Source: Bacillota bacterium (GTDB taxonomy: Bacteria; Bacillota; Clostridia; Christensenellales; SZUA-584). Taken from it: a stretch of 44,999 bases of DNA. Below, one piece after another: positions 7,072 to 15,632 of the stretch. Where the stretch lies: the NCBI GenBank assembly GCA_023410475.1, contig JAEYPS010000008.1, positions 1 through 44,999 on the forward strand, written 5' to 3'. The position numbers and the translations under genes are program-made. Each line of letters opens with the position of its first letter. The first letter of the stretch is position 1. The notes beneath the pieces are model-generated. The model did no database searches, was not told the origin of the DNA, and was given only the letters and a program-made list of their open reading frames with translations.

Positions 7072-8066
7072 TGAGACAGCAGCAAAATATATTAAAAAGG
7101 ATAATGGCTGTACGGGGCATGGGACAGGTAATCACAGTCGGCATGGGCCTGGTTGTTCTATGTATAGTTTTCAGCATATTGAATCCGACGTTTATCCTGG
7201 AGGCAAACGTTAAAAACCTTTTGCGCCAGATCGCTCCTATACTTCTCATAGGCATCAGCCAGTCGTACGTGCTTATAACCGGCAACATCGATCTCTCTAT
7301 CGGCTCTGTTGTCGGCATGAGCACCATGATATCGGCGACGCTGATGACAAAGGGCATTGACCCCTGGTTTGCCGTTATTATCACTTTAGTCAGCTGTATA
7401 GCACTCGGCGTCGTAAACGGTTTTCTTGTAGCTAAATGCAAGCTGGCGGCATTTATCGCTACGCTCGGTACGATGACGATAGCGAGGGGCATTGCCCAAA
7501 TAGTCAACAACAATTATAACACCGATTCTATCGGCGAAGCTGCGAAAGGATTCCGTGACTTCTTTTACTACGGAAAGACGTTAGGGTTTTATAACACCAT
7601 CTGGATAACGTTGGCGTTATGGCTCATATTCAATTTCATATTGAGCAAGACGCGGACGGGGCGGCATATCTACGCGATAGGCAGCAATATTGAAGCGGCG
7701 AGGCTGTCGGGCGTCAACGTAGTTACTACTACTATAAAAGCGTATATAGTCAGTTCGTTCTGCGCGGGCGTCGTGGGCCTTATAACCTGTGCGACGAGCG
7801 GCATGGGCGCGATGGACGCGGGCACCGGTTATGAGCTATACGCCGTTGCGGCGTCTGTTATAGGCGGCGTGTCGACGCTGGGAGGGCAGGGCATACTTCT
7901 CGGCACCGTAATTGGCGCCTCAATATGGGGTGTGCTGCAAAACGGGCTGCAGTTCGCGGGAGCGCCTGTCGCGATCCGAAACATCGTTATAGGTATCATA
8001 GTTGTCGTATCGGTGCTTATAGATGTGGTCGTTCGCTCCGAAAAACGTAAAAAAAGAGTGCGCTGA
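7071..8066 (+). CDS. rbsC: Sugar ABC importer permease (RbsC family)
   Basis: A 331-aa polytopic membrane protein with about ten hydrophobic segments, typical of RbsC/XylH/AraH permeases. Recognisable stretches are the SYVLITGNIDLSIGSVVG region, the FIATLGTMTIARGIA segment and the GGVSTLGGQGILLGTVIGA loop near the C-terminus that contacts the ATPase. It forms the transmembrane channel with the ATPase encoded immediately upstream (1-bp overlap) and receives substrate from the lipoprotein encoded downstream. Complete, normal length. Confidence 0.93.
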   Translation: MRQQQNILKRIMAVRGMGQVITVGMGLVVLCIVFSILNPTFILEANVKNLLRQIAPILLIGISQSYVLITGNIDLSIGSVVGMSTMISATLMTKGIDPWFAVIITLVSCIALGVVNGFLVAKCKLAAFIATLGTMTIARGIAQIVNNNYNTDSIGEAAKGFRDFFYYGKTLGFYNTIWITLALWLIFNFILSKTRTGRHIYAIGSNIEAARLSGVNVVTTTIKAYIVSSFCAGVVGLITCATSGMGAMDAGTGYELYAVAASVIGGVSTLGGQGILLGTVIGASIWGVLQNGLQFAGAPVAIRNIVIGIIVVVSVLIDVVVRSEKRKKRVR

Positions 8067-8127
8067 GATTAGTTCATAACGCGGCTTTGGCTGCGTTTGA
8101 TAAAGAAATATTAATAGGAGGATATCT

Positions 8128-9099
8128 ATGAAAAAGACACTTGCACTGATGCTCGTTCTTATTCTGGCAGTTGCTCTGTTTGCGGGATGCTCGAATACGC
8201 CCGCGCCGGTAGAGAGCAAACCGGCGGACCCGGCGGCTCCCAAATCACAGGAACCCGTTGCTGAAAACTACAAGATCTATCTTATTACGATGGATCAGAT
8301 GGACCAGCACTGGAAGACTGTTGACGGAGGATGCAAAAAGGCTGCCGCTGAGCTCGGGAATGTTGACTACACATGGCTTGCGCCCGATGTAAAGGATGAC
8401 GCAAAACAGATCGAGTGCATCAACAATGCCGTCGCTGGCGGAGCGGACGCCATACTGCTTGCGGCTAACGGCCCCGACGCAGTTACTGCTGCTCTTGAAG
8501 AAGCCACGGCGGCAGGCGTGACCATCGTTTATGTAGACTCAGCCGCAAACTACGATAAAGCTGTTGCGACGCTCGCGACCGATAACAAAGCCGCAGGGAA
8601 GACAGCTGGAACGCAGATGCTTAATGCTTTTACAGCTGCGGGAGTTACGGAAGGTAAGATTGGCGTGATAAGCGTAAACGCTGCTACCGCTTCCACAGTT
8701 GCCCGTGAAGCCGGCTTCCGCGAGGCGTTTGCGGGAACGAACTTTGAGATCCTCGAAACACAGTACAGCGACGGAGATGCCGCACGCTCCAAGGACATTG
8801 CCACGAACTACATAACGCAGGGGTGCGCAGGCATATTCGGCGCTAACGAAGGCTGCACGGTCGGAACCGGCAACGCTATTCAAGAAGCCGGAACTTCCGT
8901 AATAGGCGTTGGTTTCGACAAGTCGGACACGATACTGAGCCTTGTAAAAGACGGCTACATTCTCTGCACGATGGCCCAGAACCCTGACGTGATGGGATAT
9001 GAGGGCTTGAAGACAGCTATAGCAGCACTCACTGGACAGTCTTTTGAAAATAAGGTTGACACGGGTGTTTCCGTCCTTGACAAATCAAAAGTACAGTAA
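8128..9099 (+). CDS. rbsB: Sugar-binding lipoprotein of the ABC importer (RbsB-like, peripla_BP_4)
   Basis: 323 aa. An N-terminal lipoprotein signal with lipobox LFAGC (Cys near residue 21) is followed by a short Pro/Ala-rich linker and a two-lobe binding fold. The first lobe starts YKIYLITMDQMDQHWKTV and contains the family stretch VAGGADAILLAANGPDAV. The second has TDNKAAGKTAGTQML and the hinge-side motif GIFGANEGCTVGTGNAI. It is anchored outside the membrane and hands sugar to the permease. The ribosome site AATAGGAGGATATCT is strong, consistent with the usual high level of binding protein. The ligand cannot be read from the sequence. Confidence 0.92.
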   Translation: MKKTLALMLVLILAVALFAGCSNTPAPVESKPADPAAPKSQEPVAENYKIYLITMDQMDQHWKTVDGGCKKAAAELGNVDYTWLAPDVKDDAKQIECINNAVAGGADAILLAANGPDAVTAALEEATAAGVTIVYVDSAANYDKAVATLATDNKAAGKTAGTQMLNAFTAAGVTEGKIGVISVNAATASTVAREAGFREAFAGTNFEILETQYSDGDAARSKDIATNYITQGCAGIFGANEGCTVGTGNAIQEAGTSVIGVGFDKSDTILSLVKDGYILCTMAQNPDVMGYEGLKTAIAALTGQSFENKVDTGVSVLDKSKVQ

Positions 9100-9108
9100 A
9101 AAACGCTG

Positions 9109-9138
9109 AAACAAAAAGCGCCGGAAGGCGTTTTTTGT
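9109..9138 (+). terminator. Rho-independent terminator after the binding-protein gene
   Basis: AAAAAGCGCC, a GGAA loop and GGCGTTTTTT form a short stem with a U-tract, 10 bp after the binding-protein stop codon. It closes the ABC importer operon or attenuates read-through to the isomerase remnant. Confidence 0.75.
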
Positions 9139-9161
9139 TATAATAAAAAAGGAGGGCCAAC

Positions 9162-9640
9162 ATGAAGAGATCGAGGATTAACCGGGCGATAAAGAGGATG
9201 GAAGAGCTGGCAAAGGAGCACGGTTTTAAGCTGCCGCCGTTTTGCAGCTTTACGCCTGAGGAATGGGAGAACAAAAATAGCGAATACGACGAGATAAGGG
9301 ACAACAAATTGGGTTGGGATATTACGGATTATGGCATGGGCAATTTTGAAAACATGGGTTTCTCGCTGATAACGATAAGAAACGGAAACGTCAATATGGC
9401 GGATAAATATAAAAAGCCCTATGCTGAGAAACTGCTCATGCTGGAAGAAGGGCAGTATTCGCCCATGCACTTTCACTACGGGTTTATAACTCAACGCCCG
9501 AAGGAGAGTACGACAATACAGACGTTAAAGTATGCATGGACGGGCGCGAATTCTGCGTTGCCCGGGCAAGCAGGTAAAGCTTGAGCCGGTTGTAGGAAAA
9601 ATTGTAATGAAGCCTGATGCAATTGCAAAATCTCACAAAC
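9162..9640 (+). pseudogene. D-lyxose/D-mannose ketol-isomerase, decayed
   Basis: The first about 107 codons match the D-lyxose isomerase family (cupin fold): KRSRINRAI, FTPEEWENKNSEYDEIRD, LGWDITDYGMGNF, KPYAEKLLMLEEGQYSPMHFH with the metal-binding HFH. After 9479 the frame is lost. A second frame (about 9488-9573) gives NSTPEGEYDNTDVKV and MDGREF, which is the next conserved block, and a third frame gives QVKLEPVVGK. At least one internal deletion and two frameshifts have occurred, and no C-terminal third is visible. An ATG at 9162 with a GGAGGG ribosome site shows that it was once a normal gene. It would have isomerised an imported aldose to the ketose (lyxose to xylulose in this family), next to the sugar importer. 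Confidence 0.8.
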
Positions 9641-9739
9641 CAAGTGACCTATGTCGTAATTTGCCGATAATCGGTGCTGATAATCATGCTGGGCGGTATA
9701 GGGATGGGACTGCCCGAAAACTTCTACGCGAAAACCAAG

Positions 9740-10300
9740 TACAACATGACATTGTAATAAAAAATGAAAACATTTCGTTAACCGTTTCAACGCTTGGCGC
9801 GGAAATGCAGTCTGTTCGGGATCGCGAAGGAACTGAATTTCTGTGGAATGGAAACAGCACATATTGGACGGGGCGCGTGCCTAATCTTTTCCCTTACATT
9901 GCGCGTTTGACGAATGAAACGTATACTCTTAACGGCAGACGCTATCACATGGGGATCCATGGATTTGCGGCAAATACGGAGTTTCTGCTGGAAGACAGGG
10001 CAGAAAATGCCGCTGTGTTTTTACTGAGGGATAATAAATCCACCAGAATGATGTATCCATTTTATTTTGAATTCCGTGTGGCGTACAACCTGAAGGGATC
10101 ACGGATAAGCATCTTGTATAGCATTAGTAACAAAGGCGAATCCCCGATGTATTTTGGCATAGGCGGGCACCCCGGCTTTTCGCTGCCTTTCCATAACGGG
10201 CATGGGTGAATCGATAGTAGATTTTACACAAAGCGGATATACGAAGAATGGGATGCGTTTATTTGAACAGAATCCCTTCTATTTGGCAGGGAAATCATTA
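9740..10300 (+). pseudogene. Aldose 1-epimerase-like gene (GalM family), frameshifted and truncated
   Basis: Residues IVIKNENISLTVSTLGAEM, FLWNGNSTYWTGRVPNLFP, NGRRYHMGIHGFA and FGIGGHPGFSLPF are the typical N-terminal two-thirds of the LacX-like aldose epimerases, including the His-containing MGIHGF and the GGHPGF motif. The frame ends in TGA at 10207. A shifted frame continues ESIVDFTQSGY up to about QNPFYLAGK, and the gene is then cut by the element sequence GTTGGAGGGATAT at 10302. The likely original start ATGACATTGTAA is also out of frame. It therefore has frameshifts and has lost its C-terminus. It belonged with the isomerase and importer as an aldose-handling set. Confidence 0.75.
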
Positions 10301-10301
10301 C

Positions 10302-10436
10302 GTTGGAGGGATATCGAAGGGATATCGCCGCACAGGACTATCATTCCATTACGCCTGCTAACGTGAAGGAAATAATAAAAAACATATTGTAAAGGCCATA
10401 CCCGCCGTTGACAAATAATATACGGGAGCCGATACA
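10302..10436. repeat. Second left-end segment of an integrative element
   Basis: It starts inside the epimerase remnant with the paired repeats GGAGGGATAT (10305-10314) and GAAGGGATAT (10316-10325), 11 bases apart as at 461-480. From 10387 it copies the leader of the excisionase gene (CCATACCCGCCGTTGAC). It has no tRNA-derived core, so it is either a degraded end or a recombination product. Confidence 0.6.
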
Positions 10437-12080
10437 TTGAGTAAAACGAGAAAGTACTATGAGCAGCTTTATGCTTCATATTCTGATGTTGTAACTTTAC
10501 CTGAGTTCTGCACATTAGGTGAATTTTCAAATACTGATTTGCAAACTTACTTGGAAGATGAGTATTCAGATAGCGATGTGCTTATTGGCATTATTGATGG
10601 TGGAATTGATGATAATGAACTCTTAGCCCCTTATATTGCAGCTAGAGAAGAATATGTCAATATGACATATTGCAACTCTTACCACGCTACCTTTATCGCA
10701 TCAACAATACAATATGGAAACAAACTTAATGGGATCGAATCAATATATTTAAAAAGATATAAATTTGTTGATATAATTGCAATGCCAAATAGTGATAAAA
10801 AATTTGGGCCAACAGACACAATTGGTGAAGAAGAATTAATGGAAATTATTGAGGAAGTAATGCAGAAGTACGCGGCCAGAGTAAAGGTATGGAATATATC
10901 TTTAGGTATAGAAAGCAAGGTTTGCCGAGGAGGTATGTCAGATCTCGGCATTTTTTTAGACTATATTCAAGATAATTATGGCGTACAGATTTTCGTTTCG
11001 AGTGGGAACTTGAATCAACTTCCATTGCGAACATGGCCACCGCAGAACGATATGAATGAGCGAGATAGAATAATATCTCAGGCAGATTCAGTCAGGGCGA
11101 TTACGGTTGGATCGGTTGCGTTGTATGAGTCTGAAAATTCTATTGTAAAATCATATGAGCCATCTCCTTTTAGTAGAAGGGGGCCTGGTGCAAATTATAT
11201 TGTTAAGCCAGATGTAGTCGATTTTGGTGGAAACATTGCGATAGATCATAGCATTTCAGGACTCGGTATTAAAGGATTGGATATAAACGGTAATGTAATT
11301 GAGGGTAATGGGACAAGTTATTCCAATCCGCGAGTAGCGCAAAAGTTCGCTGCCATCTATGATGAAATGGTAGACAAGGATCTATTGCTAGCAAAAGCAA
11401 TGCTTATTCATTCTGCGAGGAAGGCCTCTCGTGAACTAATTGATAAGAATCAAGAAAACATTAAGTATTACGGTTTTGGAATGCCCTCTGTTAATATTCA
11501 AGACATTCTTCAGTGTAGTAAGGACGAAGTAACCTTGGTATTTCGTCAAAGGGTTATTCAAGGCACTCACCTTGAGATATTCGATTTTCCATATCCAACT
11601 TCATTAATTCGTAACGGGAAATGCTACGGTGAAATTTGCATGACTCTTGCGTACAATCCGGTTTTGGACGATCGTTATGGTCATGAATATTGTAGAACAA
11701 ATATTGATGTTAGTTTCGGGACCTATGAATACGAGGATAATGGTAAAATAAAACATGCAGGGTGTGTCCCGCTTGAAAGTTCGTGGGACGAAAAATACGA
11801 AAGAATCAGAGTAGAGAATGGATTTAAGTGGAGTTCGATAAAGTCTTATTATAGAAATATTAGTGACAAAGGTATTAAATCCGGAGAAGGATGGAAAATA
11901 CGAATAGACTTAACCCCTAGGAACGGGCTTAATTTTACAACTCAAGAGTTCGTTCTTATCGTATCGATCATAGATCATGCAGGTCATGACATATATTCAG
12001 AAGTTGTTAATGGTTTAAGAGCAAGAGGATACATTACAAATAACTTGGAGACTAGACAACAAATACGTCAGCGTCAATAG
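10437..12080 (+). CDS. Subtilisin-like (S8) protease, IetS-like, N-terminally truncated and fused to an excisionase leader
   Basis: 547 aa from a TTG start that matches the ATG of the excisionase at 597. The first 25 residues (YEQLYASYSDVVTLPEFC) are excisionase; then an S8 protease begins almost at its catalytic Asp. Triad: Asp in GIIDGGID (near 53), His in SYHATFIAS (near 83, HAT instead of HGT), Ser in GNGTSYSNP (near 294). The C-terminal part (GEICMTLAYNP, WSSIKSYY, GEGWKIRIDL, VLIVSIIDH, YSEVVNGL) matches the large cytosolic subtilases paired with AAA ATPases in IetAS-type anti-phage systems. No AAA gene is present and the usual N-terminal region is missing. AT-rich codons differ from neighbours, which suggests transfer. 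Activity is doubtful. Confidence 0.75.
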   Translation: MSKTRKYYEQLYASYSDVVTLPEFCTLGEFSNTDLQTYLEDEYSDSDVLIGIIDGGIDDNELLAPYIAAREEYVNMTYCNSYHATFIASTIQYGNKLNGIESIYLKRYKFVDIIAMPNSDKKFGPTDTIGEEELMEIIEEVMQKYAARVKVWNISLGIESKVCRGGMSDLGIFLDYIQDNYGVQIFVSSGNLNQLPLRTWPPQNDMNERDRIISQADSVRAITVGSVALYESENSIVKSYEPSPFSRRGPGANYIVKPDVVDFGGNIAIDHSISGLGIKGLDINGNVIEGNGTSYSNPRVAQKFAAIYDEMVDKDLLLAKAMLIHSARKASRELIDKNQENIKYYGFGMPSVNIQDILQCSKDEVTLVFRQRVIQGTHLEIFDFPYPTSLIRNGKCYGEICMTLAYNPVLDDRYGHEYCRTNIDVSFGTYEYEDNGKIKHAGCVPLESSWDEKYERIRVENGFKWSSIKSYYRNISDKGIKSGEGWKIRIDLTPRNGLNFTTQEFVLIVSIIDHAGHDIYSEVVNGLRARGYITNNLETRQQIRQRQ

Positions 12081-12107
12081 CAAAGAAATATATATATTTT
12101 GCGATTT

Positions 12108-12139
12108 AACCGTTTGCATAAAAGGTAAGCGGTTTTTTT
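12108..12139 (+). terminator. Terminator between the subtilase and parA
   Basis: AACCGTTTGC and GTAAGCGGTT form a 10-bp stem (two G-U pairs) followed by seven Ts. It ends the subtilase transcript 30 bp before the parA start. Confidence 0.8.
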
Positions 12140-12167
12140 ATGTCTTAAAATCAAAGGAGGTAATTAA

Positions 12168-12986
12168 ATGGTTAAAGTTATCGCTCTCGCTAACCAAAAG
12201 GGCGGCGTGGGCAAAACAACGACAACCGTGAACCTAGGGATTGGCTTGGCTCGGCAGGGCAAAAAAGTTCTGCTTATTGATGCAGACGCACAGGGCAACC
12301 TGACAGATTCACTCGGATGGAAAGAACCTGATAAGCTGCCAGTGTCTCTCGCTACCGTTATGGCCAAGCTAATCACAGATGAACCGCTTGAGCAGGATGA
12401 AGGTATCCTGCATCACAATGAAGGCATCGATCTTATGCCATCAAACATTGAGTTGTCTGCCACAGATGTATTGTTAGTTAACACCATGAGCCGTGAGGTA
12501 GTACTGCACAATTACATTAACAGGGTCAAACACAATTATGACTATGTCTTAATCGATTGTATGCCTTCACTTGGCATGATGACCGTCAATGCGCTTGTCG
12601 CCGCAGACAGCGTCATTATCCCGGTGCAGGCACATTATCTGCCTACAAAAGGAATGTCGCAGTTGCTGCAAACAATCAACAGAGTCAAACGGAACATTAA
12701 CCCAAATCTCAAAATTGAAGGCGTACTTATGACGATGGTGGATTATCGAACGAACTTCGCCAAGGATATTTCTTTTGTGCTGCGCCGTGATTATGGCGAT
12801 AGATTGCACGTGTATAAAACGGAAATACCTCTTGCCATAAAAGCAGCAGAAACGAGCGCAGAAGGTAAGAGCATATATGCTTATGACTCAAACGGAAAAG
12901 TAGCAAAGGCATACGAAGAACTGACGAAGGAGGTCTTAAACGATGGCAGGCAACGGGAGAAATATAAGGCTGACATCAGTAGATGA
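12168..12986 (+). CDS. parA: ParA/Soj-family partition ATPase
   Basis: 272 aa. Deviant Walker A KGGVGKTTTTVNLG (near 10-23) with the signature Lys, Walker A' LLIDADAQGNLTDSLG (near 37-52) and Walker B YVLIDCMPSLGMMTVNAL. It is a DNA-bound ATPase that positions a plasmid or the circular form of an integrative element together with ParB. The coding end overlaps the parB start by 44 nt, a usual parAB layout, so the two are co-translated. The strong ribosome site AAAGGAGGTAATTAA supports ATG 12168. Codon use (Ile ATT rich) differs from the flanking native genes. Complete and likely functional, although the element around it is disabled. Confidence 0.93.
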   Translation: MVKVIALANQKGGVGKTTTTVNLGIGLARQGKKVLLIDADAQGNLTDSLGWKEPDKLPVSLATVMAKLITDEPLEQDEGILHHNEGIDLMPSNIELSATDVLLVNTMSREVVLHNYINRVKHNYDYVLIDCMPSLGMMTVNALVAADSVIIPVQAHYLPTKGMSQLLQTINRVKRNINPNLKIEGVLMTMVDYRTNFAKDISFVLRRDYGDRLHVYKTEIPLAIKAAETSAEGKSIYAYDSNGKVAKAYEELTKEVLNDGRQREKYKADISR

Positions 12987-13902
12987 CCTGTTCAGCAGCG
13001 AGGATAGCCGGCGAGCGGAGCAGCAGCAACAGGGTGAACAAGTCATAAACGTGCCTATTTCAGAAATACATGACTTTGCACACAACCCATATCGCGTTCG
13101 GAAGGATGCAGAACTAATGAATATGGTGGAGAGCATCCAGCGGATCGGCGTAAAGACACCCTGCCTCGCGCGGCCACGGGCTGAGGGCGGATATGAACTG
13201 CTTTCAGGACATAGACGTAAGCTTGCAAGTACGATTGTCGGACTTGAAACGCTTCCCCTTATTGTCCGTGAATACGACGATGATGCCGCCAGCATCTTAG
13301 TTGTTGACGGGAACATCCAAAGAGAAACCATATTTCCAAGCGAAAAGGCTCTTGCTTATAAAATGAAGCTGGAAGCACTGAAAAGGCAGGGCAAGAGGAC
13401 AGACTTAACTTCGGGCCAACTTGACCCGAAGTTAAAAAATCGTTCCAATGCAATTGTTGCTCAAGATTCAGGCGAAAGTGTCAAGCAAGTCCAGCGCTAT
13501 ATTCGATTGACTGAACTTGTACCCCCTTTACTACAGATGGTGGACGAAAAGAAAATGGCATTTAACCCCGCAGTTGAGCTGTCATATCTGCCGCATGATC
13601 TTCAAACCGAATTGCTGGATGTCATTGAGCAGGAGGAATGTACTCCGTCGCTTTCACAAGCGCAGCGGATGAAACAGGCCGCTCAGGAAGGAAAACTTGA
13701 TCGCAACGGTATGGAACTCGTTATGGGTGAAGAAAAACCACAACAGAATAACTTCACGATAAAAACGACAGAGCTTGAAAAGCGCTACCCGTCAATTAAG
13801 GATTATTCGGCAAAGCAATGTGAAGAGCTGATATATAAAGCGCTTGACCTGTACTTCAAACGGATGGAGCGAGTAAAACAAGAAAGAGAACAGGAGCGCT
13901 GA
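12943..13902 (+). CDS. parB: ParB/Spo0J-family partition protein
   Basis: 319 aa. Residues 40-130 are the ParB/Sulfiredoxin-like CTPase fold: VPISEIHDFAHNPYRVR, IGVKTPCLARP, then LLSGHRRKLAS (box II, GHRR in place of the usual GERR) and DGNIQRETIFPSEKALAY. A helix-turn-helix region follows (NAIVAQDSGESVKQVQRYIRLTEL), with a charged C-terminal coil. It binds centromere-like sites and loads ParA. No parS consensus was found by eye nearby. It reads across the parA stop in another frame. The next gene lies beyond a terminator. Confidence 0.92.
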   Translation: MAGNGRNIRLTSVDDLFSSEDSRRAEQQQQGEQVINVPISEIHDFAHNPYRVRKDAELMNMVESIQRIGVKTPCLARPRAEGGYELLSGHRRKLASTIVGLETLPLIVREYDDDAASILVVDGNIQRETIFPSEKALAYKMKLEALKRQGKRTDLTSGQLDPKLKNRSNAIVAQDSGESVKQVQRYIRLTELVPPLLQMVDEKKMAFNPAVELSYLPHDLQTELLDVIEQEECTPSLSQAQRMKQAAQEGKLDRNGMELVMGEEKPQQNNFTIKTTELEKRYPSIKDYSAKQCEELIYKALDLYFKRMERVKQEREQER

Positions 13903-13933
13903 ACACCCGAAGCTATGAGCCAGGGTGTTTTTT
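13903..13933 (+). terminator. Terminator after parB
   Basis: ACACCC and GGGTGT form a 6-bp stem with a 14-base loop, followed by TTTTTG. It is directly after the parB stop codon. Confidence 0.65.
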
Positions 13934-13964
13934 GTTGCTCTTTTTCAGAGAGAGGAGGTTAACA

Positions 13965-14171
13965 ATGCTGTTTACAGAAGGTGAGCTTAGCACATTTGAG
14001 CGCATGATGAGAGAGACTCCAAGACCACCCAGAATAAATAATATTTTTGAATCCAATCGACTGCGCGGGCCGACAATACAAAAACGCAACTGTCCTGGTT
14101 GTCTATTTTATGACTCGAGGCGTAAACAATGCAAACAGGAAAAATGCGTAGTCATTAGAACCAGCCGATAA
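13965..14171 (+). CDS. Small Cys-rich protein (68 aa) of the element, unknown function
   Basis: The chosen start ATG 13965 follows AGAGGAGGTTAAC. The protein is basic and ends with a four-Cys pattern, CPGC then a 10-residue gap CKQEKC, which could bind zinc or an iron-sulfur cluster. It lies between parB and the CpaB-like fragment, a place where Clostridial integrative elements carry small accessory genes. I do not recognise the family. Confidence 0.65.
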   Translation: MLFTEGELSTFERMMRETPRPPRINNIFESNRLRGPTIQKRNCPGCLFYDSRRKQCKQEKCVVIRTSR

Positions 14172-14326
14172 AGCAGGCAATTTCACACCAAGGGGGCAGT
14201 CTGTCAATTTGTCTGAAATGAACAAGACTGCATTCCCCTTCCCCCAGACCCCCAACCCTTTATTACCAGCCGAAAAAATACCAGCCGAAAAAAGAAAATA
14301 TCTATTCAAAGCTTAGGAGGAACTAT
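14172..14326. other. Short intergenic region with TACCAGCCGAAAAAA repeat
   Basis: A direct repeat ACCAGCCGAAAAAA occurs twice (about 14266-14291) ahead of the ribosome site of the next gene (AGGAGG). No other structure is seen. Confidence 0.4.
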
Positions 14327-14904
14327 ATGAAACTATTTAAAAACAAATTCTTTATTGGAGTTCTTTGCATAGCGGCTGCGTTGCTGTTCAGCTTTGTGGC
14401 AGTACCGGCATTGCAGGGAAGCAGTCAGAACCCATATGTAAACGCTGTTCGTATGAAAGCAGCAGTTCAAGATGGAGCGCAGATAAGTGCGGAAATGGTT
14501 GAAACGGTAAGAATACCGGAAGGACTCGTACAGGGGAGCATCAGTGATGTTTCTTCTGTTCTCGGCAGGTATGCCAATACGGATTTATATACCGGAGATT
14601 ACCTGACTGCAGAAAAGCTTTTTGCCAAACAGGAAAAAACGGATACCGTAGCAGCGGGTACTTCCAAAGGCAAAATGGTTATGCCCGTCACATTGCCATC
14701 GCTTGCATCGGGCGTATCAGGACAGCTTCAGCCTGGTGATGTGGTTACAGTTATGTCGTTACCGAATGGCGTCGTCAATAAGACCTTGGGCATCGAACCG
14801 GAAACAACCGATACAGTCTCAAACTCCGGAGCCGTTATATATCCTGAGCTGCAATACCTTGAAGTCTGCATGGTGACAGCCAATGACGGTTCGAACACTC
14901 AATA
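14327..14904 (+). pseudogene. CpaB/RcpC-like (SAF domain) protein, C-terminally truncated
   Basis: About 192 residues of a membrane-anchored SAF-domain protein like those encoded after parAB in Clostridial integrative elements: one N-terminal membrane segment (FIGVLCIAAALLFSFVAVPAL), then NAVRMKAAVQDGAQISAEMVETVRIP and a pilus-assembly-like SAF core (GRYANTDLYTGDYLTAEKL, LPSLASGVSGQLQPGDVVTVM). Around 14898-14912 the frame passes without a stop into tyrosine-integrase sequence. The remainder of cpaB and the N-terminal part of the integrase gene are therefore deleted, along with whatever lay between. The ribosome site AGGAGGAACTAT is good, so a hybrid protein may still be made. Confidence 0.75.
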
Positions 14905-15612
14905 TGCATTTAAAACCGGGTTGATCGACTTTAACCCAGCTGACCGTGTGGAACGTCCTCGTAAAGGGAAATACACGGCGTCAATCTATAATGCAAAGGA
15001 ACTGGAAACCTTGTTCGCTGTCGTGAAAGGGAAAAAGATAGAACTGGCTGTCATCCTGGGTGCGTTCTATGGGCTGCGTAGGAGTGAGGTTGTTGGACTG
15101 AAATGGGACGCAATTGATTTTGAGAGGAAAACGCTGACTATCAAACACACAGTAACCGAAGTAACGCTGGACGGAAAGAATACAATTATTGAAAAAGATC
15201 GTACAAAAACGAAGTCGAGTTACCGTAGCTTGCCACTAGTAGAGCCGTTTGAAGAACTGCTCAATAAACTAGGGCTGAACAGGAGCGAAATCGGAAAGTG
15301 TGCGGCCGCGTTTATTGCAAGGACTATTTGGATTATATCTATGTGGACGAGTTGGGCGAACGGATTAAGCCGGGGTATATCACGCAGAACTTTGAAATCA
15401 CTCTTAAGAATAATGGTATGAAAAAGATTCGGTTCCACGATTTAAGGCATAGCTGCGCGAGCCTTTTGTACGCAAATGGAGTCAGCTTAAAAGAAATTCA
15501 AGAGTGGCTGGGGCATAGCGATATTTCGACGACTTCAAACATCTATACTCATCTGGACTTTAAATCTAAGATTGCTTCAGCTAATGCGATTATAGGCGTG
15601 TATCCAGGATAA
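14905..15612 (+). pseudogene. Tyrosine integrase (Tn916/phage type), N-terminus lost and frameshifted
   Basis: The catalytic part of a tyrosine recombinase starts mid-protein (QYAFKTGLIDFNPADRVERP) fused in frame to the CpaB-like fragment. The first catalytic Arg is in GAFYGLRRSEVVGLKWD. Near 15290 the frame shifts. The remaining part continues in another frame: CKDYLDYIYVDE, the HDLRHSCASLL box (His and second Arg), LGHSDISTT, and the nucleophile Tyr in NIYTHLD. The arm-binding and core-binding domains are missing. All catalytic residues exist but in two frames, so the enzyme is dead. It lies next to GATGTC repeats and tRNA-Leu, the usual position of int beside its attachment site. Confidence 0.85.
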
Positions 15613-15632
15613 ATAAGTGGGGGAGGGCATAG

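Noticed and set aside
9600..9740. Possible separate short gene between the isomerase and epimerase (frame ending MGLPENFYAKTKYNMTL)
   Set aside because: No ribosome site or start in proportion, an internal stop, and the surroundings are decayed. It is probably leftover of a deleted gene.
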